Assembly: GCA_004356265.1 (NCBI GenBank) | Contig: SMXK01000149.1 | Coordinates: 1-9,358 of the forward strand | Origin: Bacteroidota bacterium | GTDB taxonomy: Bacteria; Bacteroidota; Rhodothermia; Rhodothermales; UBA10348 | Length of the DNA stretch: 9,358 nt | Direction: 5' to 3' | The notes under the pieces: model-generated | The model's input: the letters and a program-made list of their open reading frames with translations, nothing else | Databases searched by the model: none | Told to the model about the DNA's origin: nothing | Translations under genes and position numbers: made by a program | Shown: in pieces, positions 1 to 7,646 of the stretch | Layout: every line of letters starts with the position of its first letter | Numbering within the stretch: position 1 is the stretch's first letter

Positions 1-2
1 CT

Positions 3-143
3 CAGGTATATGCCCGCGGAACCCATCAGGTGATGTGGGACGGAACGACATCGGCCGGCGTTCAAGCCGCCAGTGGTACTTATCTGTACAGTCTGGAATA
101 TGGCAACTTCCGCCAGACTAAAACGATGGTGCTCATTAAGTAA
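3..143 (+). CDS. 3' end of a secreted protein with FlgD-like/T9SS-type C-terminal domain (5' partial)
   Basis: The reading frame is open from the window edge and ends at TAA 141-143, leaving 46 residues. The visible part has the pattern of the last strands of a FlgD Ig-like or T9SS type A C-terminal sorting domain: a Trp-Asp-Gly-Thr turn followed by Ala-Gly-Val and Ala-Ser-Gly-Thr-Tyr-Leu-Tyr, a Tyr/Phe-rich strand, and a basic-hydrophobic ending (TKTMVLIK). In such proteins this domain is the export signal read by the type IX secretion machinery, and it is removed when the protein is attached to the cell surface or released. The catalytic or binding part of the protein lies upstream of the window, so its function cannot be stated. 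A strong terminator follows 21 bases after the stop, so this gene ends its own transcription unit. Confidence 0.8.
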   Translation, partial: QVYARGTHQVMWDGTTSAGVQAASGTYLYSLEYGNFRQTKTMVLIK

Positions 144-164
144 GGCATCATGCTTTCTGTTGAG

Positions 165-203
165 CGAAGGGCTCGGAAGATTCCTTCCGGGCCCTTCGTT
201 TTT
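165..203 (+). terminator. Rho-independent terminator after the upstream gene
   Basis: A 15-base arm CGAAGGGCTCGGAAG (165-179) pairs with CTTCCGGGCCCTTCG (184-198) across a 4-base loop ATTC. All 15 positions pair, one of them as a G-T wobble. A run of five T follows directly (199-203). This is a textbook intrinsic terminator. It separates the upstream gene from the receptor gene and implies that a separate promoter lies between about 204 and 274. Confidence 0.93.
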
Positions 204-274
204 CAGCATATCTATATACAGTGCTGACGTAATTTTCAGCCACATTTAATTCAGTTCTCACTGGACAATGACTT

Positions 275-3040
275 ATGTCTCGAGGATTTCTCTCAGCGGG
301 CCTTCTTCCTATTCTATTCGTACTATTTCTGGCCCCTGATGCGCTGGCTCAGGGCAAATTAGCGGGGCGTATTACAGATGGACCCGGGGGATTCCCGCTG
401 CCCGGTGTAAACGTCATTCTGGAAGAAACCGGTCAGGGAAGCGTTACCGATATAAACGGCGACTACATCATTCTGAATGTGCGAGTCGGTGATTACACGA
501 TTCGCTTTTCTTATATCGGATATGCGACCCAGATTATTTCCGAGGTCAGGATCGCCACGGGACAGACGACACGATATAACCTCACGATGACCGAAGAGGT
601 TATCCAGGGCGAGGAGGTATTGATCATTGCCGAGAGACCACTGGTCCAGAAAGACCTGACCTCCTCTCGCAGAACGGTCGTCTCGGAGGAAATTCAGGCC
701 CTTCCCGTGGAAGGTTTTTTCGGTATTATCGCGACACAGGCAGGTGTCAACCAGGGTCCGGGCGGCGAAATTCACATCCGTGGCGGCCGATCGAATGAGA
801 TTTCGTATCTGGTCGATGGAATGAGCGTAGGCAATCCGTTTGAAACAAACGGGCTCGCAACCACCGTTGCCAAAGATGCGATTCAGGAACTGACCGTCAT
901 CTCCGGCGCATTTAACGCCGAGTACGGTCAGGCAATGTCCGGCATCGTAAATATAGTAACGAAAGAAGGTTCGGACCGGCTGAAGGCTTCATTGAGCGTC
1001 TACGGGGGCGATTTCGCTACCAGACACGGCGATATTTACGGCACGCCCTCAGGATTCGACTCTAATATTTTCACTGCCGAAGGCACGTTGAGTGGGCCGG
1101 TTCCTTTCTGGAAAAAACTCCGCTTCTTCGTCTCGGGACGTTTTGACAAGAGGGATGGGACTACATATGGTGTTCGAGAACACCTTCCATCAGACTCTGC
1201 GAATTTCAACGCCGATATAGGTCTTCTGGAAGAAATTCAGAAATTCATCCCCGACTACGATGGTCCCCTCTGGTATTACGAGTTGAGCGGAAAGCCATGG
1301 TATGAATATGGTCCCGATGAGGAAATCCCGTCTGAAGTCGTACCGATGGATCCGAGAAAAAGTGGAAATATCATCGGAAAGCTAAGCATGAAACCGATGA
1401 TTGGCTCTAAACTTGAATACACAGTTCTCACAGATTGGGGTGAACGCAGAGCGTTTAATTTCCTATACCGGTTTAATCCGGATGGCGTATCTACAACCCG
1501 CGACAACAGTATTGACCACCGGGTTCAATGGACGCATACACTCGGCGACAGGTCTTTCTATTTGTTGCAAGCCTCTTATGCCACCAATAATCTGGAGAGG
1601 TACTTGTACGAAAATCCGGCAGATGAACGCTACGTTTCTTCGGGTTCAATCCAAGGTTTCCCGGGCAATCAATACCTGTTCGGTGGCAATCAGAAAGGGT
1701 TTTTACAGGAGGAATCGACTTCATTCAGATTCCGAGCAGAAATAACGAACCAGATCGGTACGATCCACGAGGTTAAAGCGGGTGGCGATTTCCAGCAACA
1801 CTCCCTGTCTAGAGAGAATTACGAGGTCTTGTACGATGGGGATTTGTATCGCCAGCCGACTCTCCCTGATGTTACAACCCCCGCCCATGACGTTCTTTCC
1901 AATCAGGACGTGACACAATTCAGTTTGTTTATTCAGGACAAGCTGGAGTTTGATAATTTCATCATTAATGCAGGCCTCAGGTACGAGCGGTTCAACCCTC
2001 ACGGTATGTATATCCCGGATTTGCTCGATCCACAGGCAAAAGACACGCCATTACAGGAGGCCGATCCGACAAATGTAATTATGCCGAGACTGGGAGTTTC
2101 CTTCCCGATTACCGCGCAGGGTATTATTCATTTCTCGTATGGACATTTCGTCCAGATGCCGACACTTCGATCGATGTACCTGAATCCGGAATTTGAATTC
2201 GGTGTCGGGTCCACACCCATTTACGGAAACACAAATTTGAAGCTTGAACGTGGGATTCAATATGAAATGGGTCTCCAGCAGCAGATCAGCAGTGAATTCG
2301 CTTTTGATATCACCGGGTATTTCAAGGACATACGCGATTACCGGGCCCTCGAGACGATCCGGTTCAGTACGATTGCGGGCGAAGATCTTTATAGAATCTG
2401 GGTGAACAAGGACTATGCGAATATCAAGGGTGTGGTTTTTGCGCTGACCAAACGTCGCAGCCGGAATGGCCTGGTCGGTGCAACACTGGACTACACCTTC
2501 CAGATTGCAGAAGGCAACAATACCGACTCGAACTCCTTCTTCTTCAACTCCTTATCCGGCAAAGAGAACGAGCTGGAAATAGTGCCCCTGTCATATGATC
2601 AGCGGCATATCGTCTCGGGTACGGTGACACTCACCCGCCCACGCAACTGGGGATTATCTCTGATCGGTCAGTTTTCTACCGGCTATCCGTACACACCTCT
2701 TCTTATCGACCAGAAGATCGATGAGTTGCCACGGCAGAGCCGCAAGCCGAATCAGATCAAGCTGGACTTACACGTGTATAAAGATTTTCAATTCCGTGGT
2801 CGGGGTGCTGTCAGGATATTCGCCAAAGTAATCAACGTGCTTGACCGCCTGAATGAGCGTGAAGTCTTTTCCGATACCGGCCGAGCTACGTACTCTTTGT
2901 CGGGTCAGAGAGGTGTACATGCTTCCTGGGAAAACGCCTATGATCTGCCCGGAATTCATGACCTGGATGAATACAACACGCGACCACAGTGGTATTCCTC
3001 TCCACGTGAAATCCGGATCGGAATCAATTTGTCCTATTAA
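275..3040 (+). CDS. TonB-dependent outer-membrane receptor with N-terminal carboxypeptidase-regulatory-like domain
   Basis: This 921-residue protein is predicted to be an outer-membrane beta-barrel importer that takes up a ligand using energy passed on by TonB. Residues 1-25 are a signal peptide (hydrophobic core LLPILFVLFLA, then ALA before Gln26). Residues about 28-105 form a CarboxypepD_reg-like beta-sandwich, with the typical GRITD start, P-L-P-G-V-N-V, a T-D-I-N-G-D-Y turn and a Y-I-G-Y strand. The plug spans about 120-232, with IRGGRSNEISYLVDGMSV (168-185) and YGQAMSGIVNIVTKEG (217-232). The rest is barrel, including the usual GNTNLKLERGIQYEMG segment (about 650-666), and it ends in an aromatic residue (GINLSY) as outer-membrane barrels do. 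No clear TonB box was seen. No SusD-like lipoprotein gene lies beside it, so it is not a standard SusC/SusD glycan importer, and the ligand is unknown. The ATG at 275 puts the signal peptide at the N-terminus; an ATG at 268 is out of frame. No Shine-Dalgarno sequence is visible. Confidence 0.93.
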   Translation: MSRGFLSAGLLPILFVLFLAPDALAQGKLAGRITDGPGGFPLPGVNVILEETGQGSVTDINGDYIILNVRVGDYTIRFSYIGYATQIISEVRIATGQTTRYNLTMTEEVIQGEEVLIIAERPLVQKDLTSSRRTVVSEEIQALPVEGFFGIIATQAGVNQGPGGEIHIRGGRSNEISYLVDGMSVGNPFETNGLATTVAKDAIQELTVISGAFNAEYGQAMSGIVNIVTKEGSDRLKASLSVYGGDFATRHGDIYGTPSGFDSNIFTAEGTLSGPVPFWKKLRFFVSGRFDKRDGTTYGVREHLPSDSANFNADIGLLEEIQKFIPDYDGPLWYYELSGKPWYEYGPDEEIPSEVVPMDPRKSGNIIGKLSMKPMIGSKLEYTVLTDWGERRAFNFLYRFNPDGVSTTRDNSIDHRVQWTHTLGDRSFYLLQASYATNNLERYLYENPADERYVSSGSIQGFPGNQYLFGGNQKGFLQEESTSFRFRAEITNQIGTIHEVKAGGDFQQHSLSRENYEVLYDGDLYRQPTLPDVTTPAHDVLSNQDVTQFSLFIQDKLEFDNFIINAGLRYERFNPHGMYIPDLLDPQAKDTPLQEADPTNVIMPRLGVSFPITAQGIIHFSYGHFVQMPTLRSMYLNPEFEFGVGSTPIYGNTNLKLERGIQYEMGLQQQISSEFAFDITGYFKDIRDYRALETIRFSTIAGEDLYRIWVNKDYANIKGVVFALTKRRSRNGLVGATLDYTFQIAEGNNTDSNSFFFNSLSGKENELEIVPLSYDQRHIVSGTVTLTRPRNWGLSLIGQFSTGYPYTPLLIDQKIDELPRQSRKPNQIKLDLHVYKDFQFRGRGAVRIFAKVINVLDRLNEREVFSDTGRATYSLSGQRGVHASWENAYDLPGIHDLDEYNTRPQWYSSPREIRIGINLSY

Positions 3041-3132
3041 TTGTGAACCTGGTAGTATTACTTCAAGTCCGTATTGTTAGCAAATAAAAATGCTGCCCCA
3101 CAAAATTCCTGACGCAAAAAGCTGCACAAAGA

Positions 3133-6100
3133 ATGCGCATGAGATTCAAGCTGAAAATTTATAGTATTATTCCACTTATCGTTTCGACGATAGTAGTCGG
3201 AAGTGTTTACGGACAACAACGGGAGCGCGGTTGGTCATACGAGAGCGTTAACTCCTGGATCAAGCAACAGTCGGCTAAAGGGGGCGCCAGCGTGTATGCA
3301 GATTGTCGTGCCGATGCGACGGATCGACGCGACGCCGTATTGAATGGAAACCGTATCACCACTCAAATTCTGAATTTCGGTTCAATATCCTCTCCCGGCA
3401 ACACGATTACCGACATCGTCTGGAATGGGCTCGGATATGGATACGAATTCGGTCCTTTCGTCGCCGCCGAGATATTGGACGAGAATCACGTGGATTCACG
3501 CAGCGTTGTTCTGCGGGATGATAATGGCGTTCCGATCCTGGACGAAAGCGGACAACCACAGTGGGTTATTCACATCGTGTCAGATGGGATTGTATCTGGC
3601 GGTGGAGAGGTTTCGCCGGATGGCTCTGAATTCTGGGGCTGGCAACCAATTTCGTGTGCGCAGCCGGTCGGAAGCTTCGAAGGTCTCGAAGTAGTAAATC
3701 CTGATTCGGATCGGATTCCGACCAGCGATGCTCCGGACAGCAACCTGGACGGCCAGCCTGACTCCTGGCCAGATTCATGGTTTAATACCGCTTTGGGGCG
3801 TTTTGTGTGGCCGGGGGCCCTGCGGCAGGGGGCGTCCAACGCAGACAAAGAGGCGCTGTATTTCATGAACGATTATGGTAACCGGGAATTTTTCTACGAA
3901 CCATTCCCGTCTAATCCAGCGCTGAAAGGGCTCGGCCTGGAAATGGAGGTACGGTTATATCAGTGGGCGAATCCGCTGGCTGAAGACGCCATCTTCCTCG
4001 TCTACAAAATCACGAACAAGAGCGAAACAGATCTGGACAAGGTCATCTTCGGAATGTGGGGCGATCCGCATATCGGTGGCCCCGGCGATTGGGCGGATGA
4101 TCGAGCCTCGTTTGACCGCGAACAAAATATGGTGTTCGCCTGGGATGATGACGGTAGATCCGATGTACCCGGTCGAGCTCCTGGATATTTTGGATACAAA
4201 TTTCTTGAAAGCCCGGGGCTGGGCAACGAGATTATCGACGGCGTGTTTTACCCCGGAGATGGTATCGATAATGATAACGATGGCTACATCGATGAATCAT
4301 GGACTGACGGCATCGACAACGACGGGGATTGGAACGTTGAAACAGACGACGTGGGAATTGACGGCATTCCCCTGACTGGAGACGAAGGCGAGGGAGATGG
4401 TATCCCGACAGCAGGCTCGCAATTCGATATCACGAAACCCGGTGAGCCGAACTTTGAATTTACAGACATTGACGAATCCGATATGATCGGATTAACATCT
4501 TTCGCATCTCCTCGATTTGCGGGAAGCAGTATCCGGGATGACGAACGAGTCTGGGGCTGGGTACAACCCGGCCGGTTTGATGAAATCCCGTCCGAACCTG
4601 GCGACTACGTGTTCCTGTACGGATCCGGGCCCTTTCCCCTTCGTGCCGGTGAAACCAAACGATTCTCGATCGCCCTGATTGTTGGCGAGTCATTAAATGA
4701 CCTTCAGTTAAACGCCAACACGGTCCAGCAAATATTTGATGTCGGCTACCGGTTTGCCAAACCACCCGACAAACCGACTGTGACGGTAATCCCGGGTGAT
4801 GAGAAAGTTACCCTGTACTGGGATAGCCGCGCTGAAGACACTATAGACCCTCTCTCCCTCGAGAACGATTTCGAGGGATACGCAATTTACCGGTCAACGG
4901 ACAGTGAATTCAGCGATCAACAAGTGATCACTGATATTAATGGAACTGCGTTTCTTTTTCGTCCACTCACGAATGAGGTGGGTGTTGAAGCAAAATTTGA
5001 CCTGGCGAACGGCTTAAAAGGCCCATCACCGATCGTTTTCCCTCAAAGAGGCGTTGCGTACGATCTCGGAGACGACACGGGTCTGTTCCATACGTATGTA
5101 GACTCGAACAGAGTTAAAAACGGTCAGACCTATTATTACGCTGTAGTTGCTTACGATCGGGGATTCGCAGGCGAGGGCAACTCGGGATTCAGTAACGGTA
5201 TTCCCCCCAGCGAGACGAGTAAAACTGTTACCTTCAATCCGGTCACTGATGAGTACATTTTCGACGTAAATACGGCCCAGGTGATTCCTAGACCTACTGT
5301 TGCCGGATATGTCAGTGCATCCATCGAAGATGCAGGTGGACTTCGTCACGTGACGGGTGCCGCTACGGGAGTAATCGATTTAAAGATTCTGGATGAAACG
5401 GCGATTGTCCCGGGCGGAAATTACTCTATTCAATTCAACGACACCGGAGCATCCACCAGGTATTCGGTGACGTTTGAAAATATAGTAAGTGATACACTCG
5501 TAGCAGCCACGGGTAAAACAACTTCGTTCGGAATCACAAATATTGTGCCGTCGTCATTCTCGTTGAGCAGGCTGAATGGAACCGTCTTGATCGTGGGAAC
5601 CGATTATGATTTGAATCCGGTTGTAGGCTCAGTTCAGATCTTGAATGATGCGGTACCCGACGGTGAATTACTTGTGTGGCGAACGAAGTACATGCCGATC
5701 GTCTCGTCGAAGCGGTTGGACCTTGAAGAGAGTAATCCGGTTTTTGATGGCGTTCATATGTTCGTTCAGGATGTCGAGCTGGAAATTGACTACGACGAAA
5801 CGGGATGGACGCTGGGTGGAAAAGATATCGAGTTCGAAGTAGGCATTGCCACCGCCGGACCGGGTCGAGTGCCACAAGCCTCTGACTACGAGATCAGGTT
5901 CTCAAACGAAATTCTGACCATAGGATTCAGCAATGGACTTCCGCTACCATTCGAGATATTGAATCTGACTCAGGGTAATGTGAAACTTGAAGTATTCTCG
6001 CCAGACATTAACCGTAATGGTGCGTGGGACACAGATGAACAGATCATATTTCTGGAGCAGGTAAACGGCTCTCAAATTGCCACCTGGCAGGTGAAATTCG

Positions 6101-6549
6101 TAGACGACGGATCGTCGGTTCTGGGAGAAGGAGATATATTCTACCTTCGGACGCACAAACCGTTTTCGTCCGCGGACAGATTTGAGTTCAGCACACTTGC
6201 GGCAGGCACTGATGCAGAGCGTGTGAAAGAGGAGATTCGGGAAGTCTTTGCGGTTCCGAATCCGTACGTCGCCACCAATGAAATTGAGCCACGAAATCCG
6301 CTCTCAAGGGCAGATCGTGGCGACCGGCGCATGTATTTTGCGAATGTACCGCAACGATGTACGATTCGTATTTACACTGTTGCGGGTGAACTCGTGGATA
6401 CCATTGAACACGACAGCACGGTTGATGACGGGAAGGCGTTCTGGGATCTTCGTTCGAAAGACAATATCAGTGTCGCATACGGCCTCTACATATTCCATGT
6501 GGAAGCTGACGAAGGAACTTTCATTGGCAAATTTGCCGTCATCAAGTAG
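3133..6549 (+). CDS. Large secreted protein with calcium-loop-like segments, fibronectin III-like domain and T9SS-type C-terminal domain
   Basis: This 1138-residue protein is predicted to be exported and surface-bound or released; its biochemical function is not known. Residues 1-27 are a signal peptide (core IIPLIVSTIVVGS, cut before Gln28). The region about 60-540 resembles a large uncharacterised family of Bacteroidota-like surface proteins (recognised from memory), with runs such as GLGLEMEVRLYQW (266-278) and APGYFGYKFLESPG (349-362). Asp-rich EF-hand/thrombospondin-3-like segments lie at 202-210 and 376-405, and a full EF-hand-type loop at 958-969 (D958, N960, N962, D966, E969). A fibronectin III-like domain covers about 545-690 (V-T-L-Y-W-D start; G-Q-T-Y-Y-Y-A-V-V-A-Y-D end). 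The C-terminus, about 1035-1138, is FlgD/T9SS-like: V-P-N-P-Y, TIRIYTVAGELVDTI, GLYIFHVEA, ending GKFAVIK. The start could also be the second ATG (3139). It follows the receptor gene by 92 bases with no terminator between them, and ends two bases before the PorV-like gene. Confidence 0.9.
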   Translation: MRMRFKLKIYSIIPLIVSTIVVGSVYGQQRERGWSYESVNSWIKQQSAKGGASVYADCRADATDRRDAVLNGNRITTQILNFGSISSPGNTITDIVWNGLGYGYEFGPFVAAEILDENHVDSRSVVLRDDNGVPILDESGQPQWVIHIVSDGIVSGGGEVSPDGSEFWGWQPISCAQPVGSFEGLEVVNPDSDRIPTSDAPDSNLDGQPDSWPDSWFNTALGRFVWPGALRQGASNADKEALYFMNDYGNREFFYEPFPSNPALKGLGLEMEVRLYQWANPLAEDAIFLVYKITNKSETDLDKVIFGMWGDPHIGGPGDWADDRASFDREQNMVFAWDDDGRSDVPGRAPGYFGYKFLESPGLGNEIIDGVFYPGDGIDNDNDGYIDESWTDGIDNDGDWNVETDDVGIDGIPLTGDEGEGDGIPTAGSQFDITKPGEPNFEFTDIDESDMIGLTSFASPRFAGSSIRDDERVWGWVQPGRFDEIPSEPGDYVFLYGSGPFPLRAGETKRFSIALIVGESLNDLQLNANTVQQIFDVGYRFAKPPDKPTVTVIPGDEKVTLYWDSRAEDTIDPLSLENDFEGYAIYRSTDSEFSDQQVITDINGTAFLFRPLTNEVGVEAKFDLANGLKGPSPIVFPQRGVAYDLGDDTGLFHTYVDSNRVKNGQTYYYAVVAYDRGFAGEGNSGFSNGIPPSETSKTVTFNPVTDEYIFDVNTAQVIPRPTVAGYVSASIEDAGGLRHVTGAATGVIDLKILDETAIVPGGNYSIQFNDTGASTRYSVTFENIVSDTLVAATGKTTSFGITNIVPSSFSLSRLNGTVLIVGTDYDLNPVVGSVQILNDAVPDGELLVWRTKYMPIVSSKRLDLEESNPVFDGVHMFVQDVELEIDYDETGWTLGGKDIEFEVGIATAGPGRVPQASDYEIRFSNEILTIGFSNGLPLPFEILNLTQGNVKLEVFSPDINRNGAWDTDEQIIFLEQVNGSQIATWQVKFVDDGSSVLGEGDIFYLRTHKPFSSADRFEFSTLAAGTDAERVKEEIREVFAVPNPYVATNEIEPRNPLSRADRGDRRMYFANVPQRCTIRIYTVAGELVDTIEHDSTVDDGKAFWDLRSKDNISVAYGLYIFHVEADEGTFIGKFAVIK

Positions 6550-6551
6550 GC

Positions 6552-7631
6552 ATGATGAATACAAGCTCAAATATAATACGCCCCTTCGCGACAGCTGTAG
6601 TTCTGACGGCATCGTTGTTTATAACATCAGTCGGGGAAACGTTTGCTCAGGACCTTGCGTCCGGAGGGGAGACAAAAACGATTACCAAGGTAGGAACTAC
6701 GTCAGCGCAGTTCTTGAAAATCGGAATTGGTTCTCGCCCGATAGCTCTTGGCGGTGCATACGCCGCCGAGTCGAATGACCTTTCAGCGTTGTACTGGAAT
6801 CCGGCTGGATTGGCAAAGATGCATGGGGCTGCAGCCTCTTTCCAGCATACTAAATACCTGGCCGATATTGACTACAATTATGCGGCGTTCGGCATGCCGC
6901 TTGGAAATATGGGCACAATTGCCGCTTCTCTGATCATATTGGACTCGGGTGACATGCAGGTTCGAACGATCGAACGACCAGACGGAACCGGAGAATTCTT
7001 TTCGGCACAGAGTTACGCTTTGCAGTTGTCCTACGCCCGGGCCCTGACAAATAAATTTTCGATTGGAACTACAGTCAAATACATCTCAGAGACTATATGG
7101 CACAGTCGTGCGACCGCTATCGCCTTTGATGTCGGGATTCTGTTCACAACCCCTTACGATCGCCTCCGGCTCGGCGCCAACATGGCCAACTTCGGCGGAA
7201 AAATGCAGATGGATGGACGAGATATTCTGTTCAGTCAGGATCCCACTCCCGATCAGTCCGGGGACGTCGAAATCGTAAATGCAAAGTACTTACTCGGAAA
7301 ATATGACCTTCCGCTGCTTTTTCGAGTTGGCCTCGCCTGGGATGCGCTAATAACAGCCGATCACAATGTTCTCCTCCTGTTGGATGCAGCACATCCGAAT
7401 GATAATAGTGAATACGTGAATATGGGCGCGGAATACCGATTCCGAGAGCTTCTAAGTTTGCGAGTGGGATACAAGAATCTGTTTGAAGATGACGGCGAGC
7501 AGGGCCTTACCTATGGTGGTGGCCTCAATATGAGGATCGACAGGAGCCTGAGAGTAGGATTTGATTATGCATATGCAGACTTCGGTCGGCTTGACCAAAC
7601 ACACTGGTACACCTTTAACCTCATCTTTTAA
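6552..7631 (+). CDS. PorV/PorQ-family outer-membrane beta-barrel protein
   Basis: This 359-residue protein is predicted to be an outer-membrane barrel of the PorV/PorQ (UPF0164, FadL-like) family. Characterised members act in the type IX secretion system; PorV picks up cargo by its C-terminal domain and carries it from the translocon to the attachment complex. Residues 1-32 are a signal peptide (TFA before Gln33). The family signature lies at about 59-88: an I-G-S-R-P-I-A-L-G-G-A-Y run, then the N-D-L-S-A-L-Y-W-N-P-A-G-L block. The rest alternates as amphipathic strands and ends in Phe (TFNLIF), as expected of a barrel folded by the BAM machinery. The start is the first of two adjacent ATG codons (6552, 6555), two bases after the stop of the large secreted protein, so the two genes are very probably co-transcribed and perhaps translationally coupled. 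Many relatives of this clade carry several paralogues, so this copy need not be the housekeeping PorV; it may be a paralogue specific to neighbouring cargo (inference). Confidence 0.92.
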   Translation: MMNTSSNIIRPFATAVVLTASLFITSVGETFAQDLASGGETKTITKVGTTSAQFLKIGIGSRPIALGGAYAAESNDLSALYWNPAGLAKMHGAAASFQHTKYLADIDYNYAAFGMPLGNMGTIAASLIILDSGDMQVRTIERPDGTGEFFSAQSYALQLSYARALTNKFSIGTTVKYISETIWHSRATAIAFDVGILFTTPYDRLRLGANMANFGGKMQMDGRDILFSQDPTPDQSGDVEIVNAKYLLGKYDLPLLFRVGLAWDALITADHNVLLLLDAAHPNDNSEYVNMGAEYRFRELLSLRVGYKNLFEDDGEQGLTYGGGLNMRIDRSLRVGFDYAYADFGRLDQTHWYTFNLIF

Positions 7632-7646
7632 TTGAGTTATCGTTTT

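Noticed and set aside
230..237. TAATTTTC, resembling the Bacteroidota -7 promoter element TAnnTTTG
   Set aside because: No TTG element sits at the expected distance upstream (208-210 reads ATA), so the match is too weak to call, although a promoter is expected between 204 and 274.
359..775. Reverse-strand open frame of 138 codons inside the receptor gene
   Set aside because: It lies wholly antisense to the well-supported signal peptide, regulatory-like and plug domains, and its translation shows no recognisable domain or signal peptide.
3075..3089. Imperfect palindrome TATTGTTAGCAAATA in the gap between the receptor and the large protein
   Set aside because: The arms pair only partly, there is no following T-run, and a short AT-rich match of this kind is expected by chance. 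It supports neither an operator nor a terminator.
5534..5875. Reverse-strand open frame of 113 codons inside the large secreted protein
   Set aside because: Its Arg/His/Ser-rich composition is typical of a shadow frame, and no motif or start signal supports it.
6248..6778. Forward open frame of 176 codons bridging the end of the large protein and the start of the PorV-like gene
   Set aside because: It overlaps both a T9SS-type C-terminal domain and a signal peptide that are well supported in other frames, and its translation is rich in Arg, Ser and Cys without any domain.
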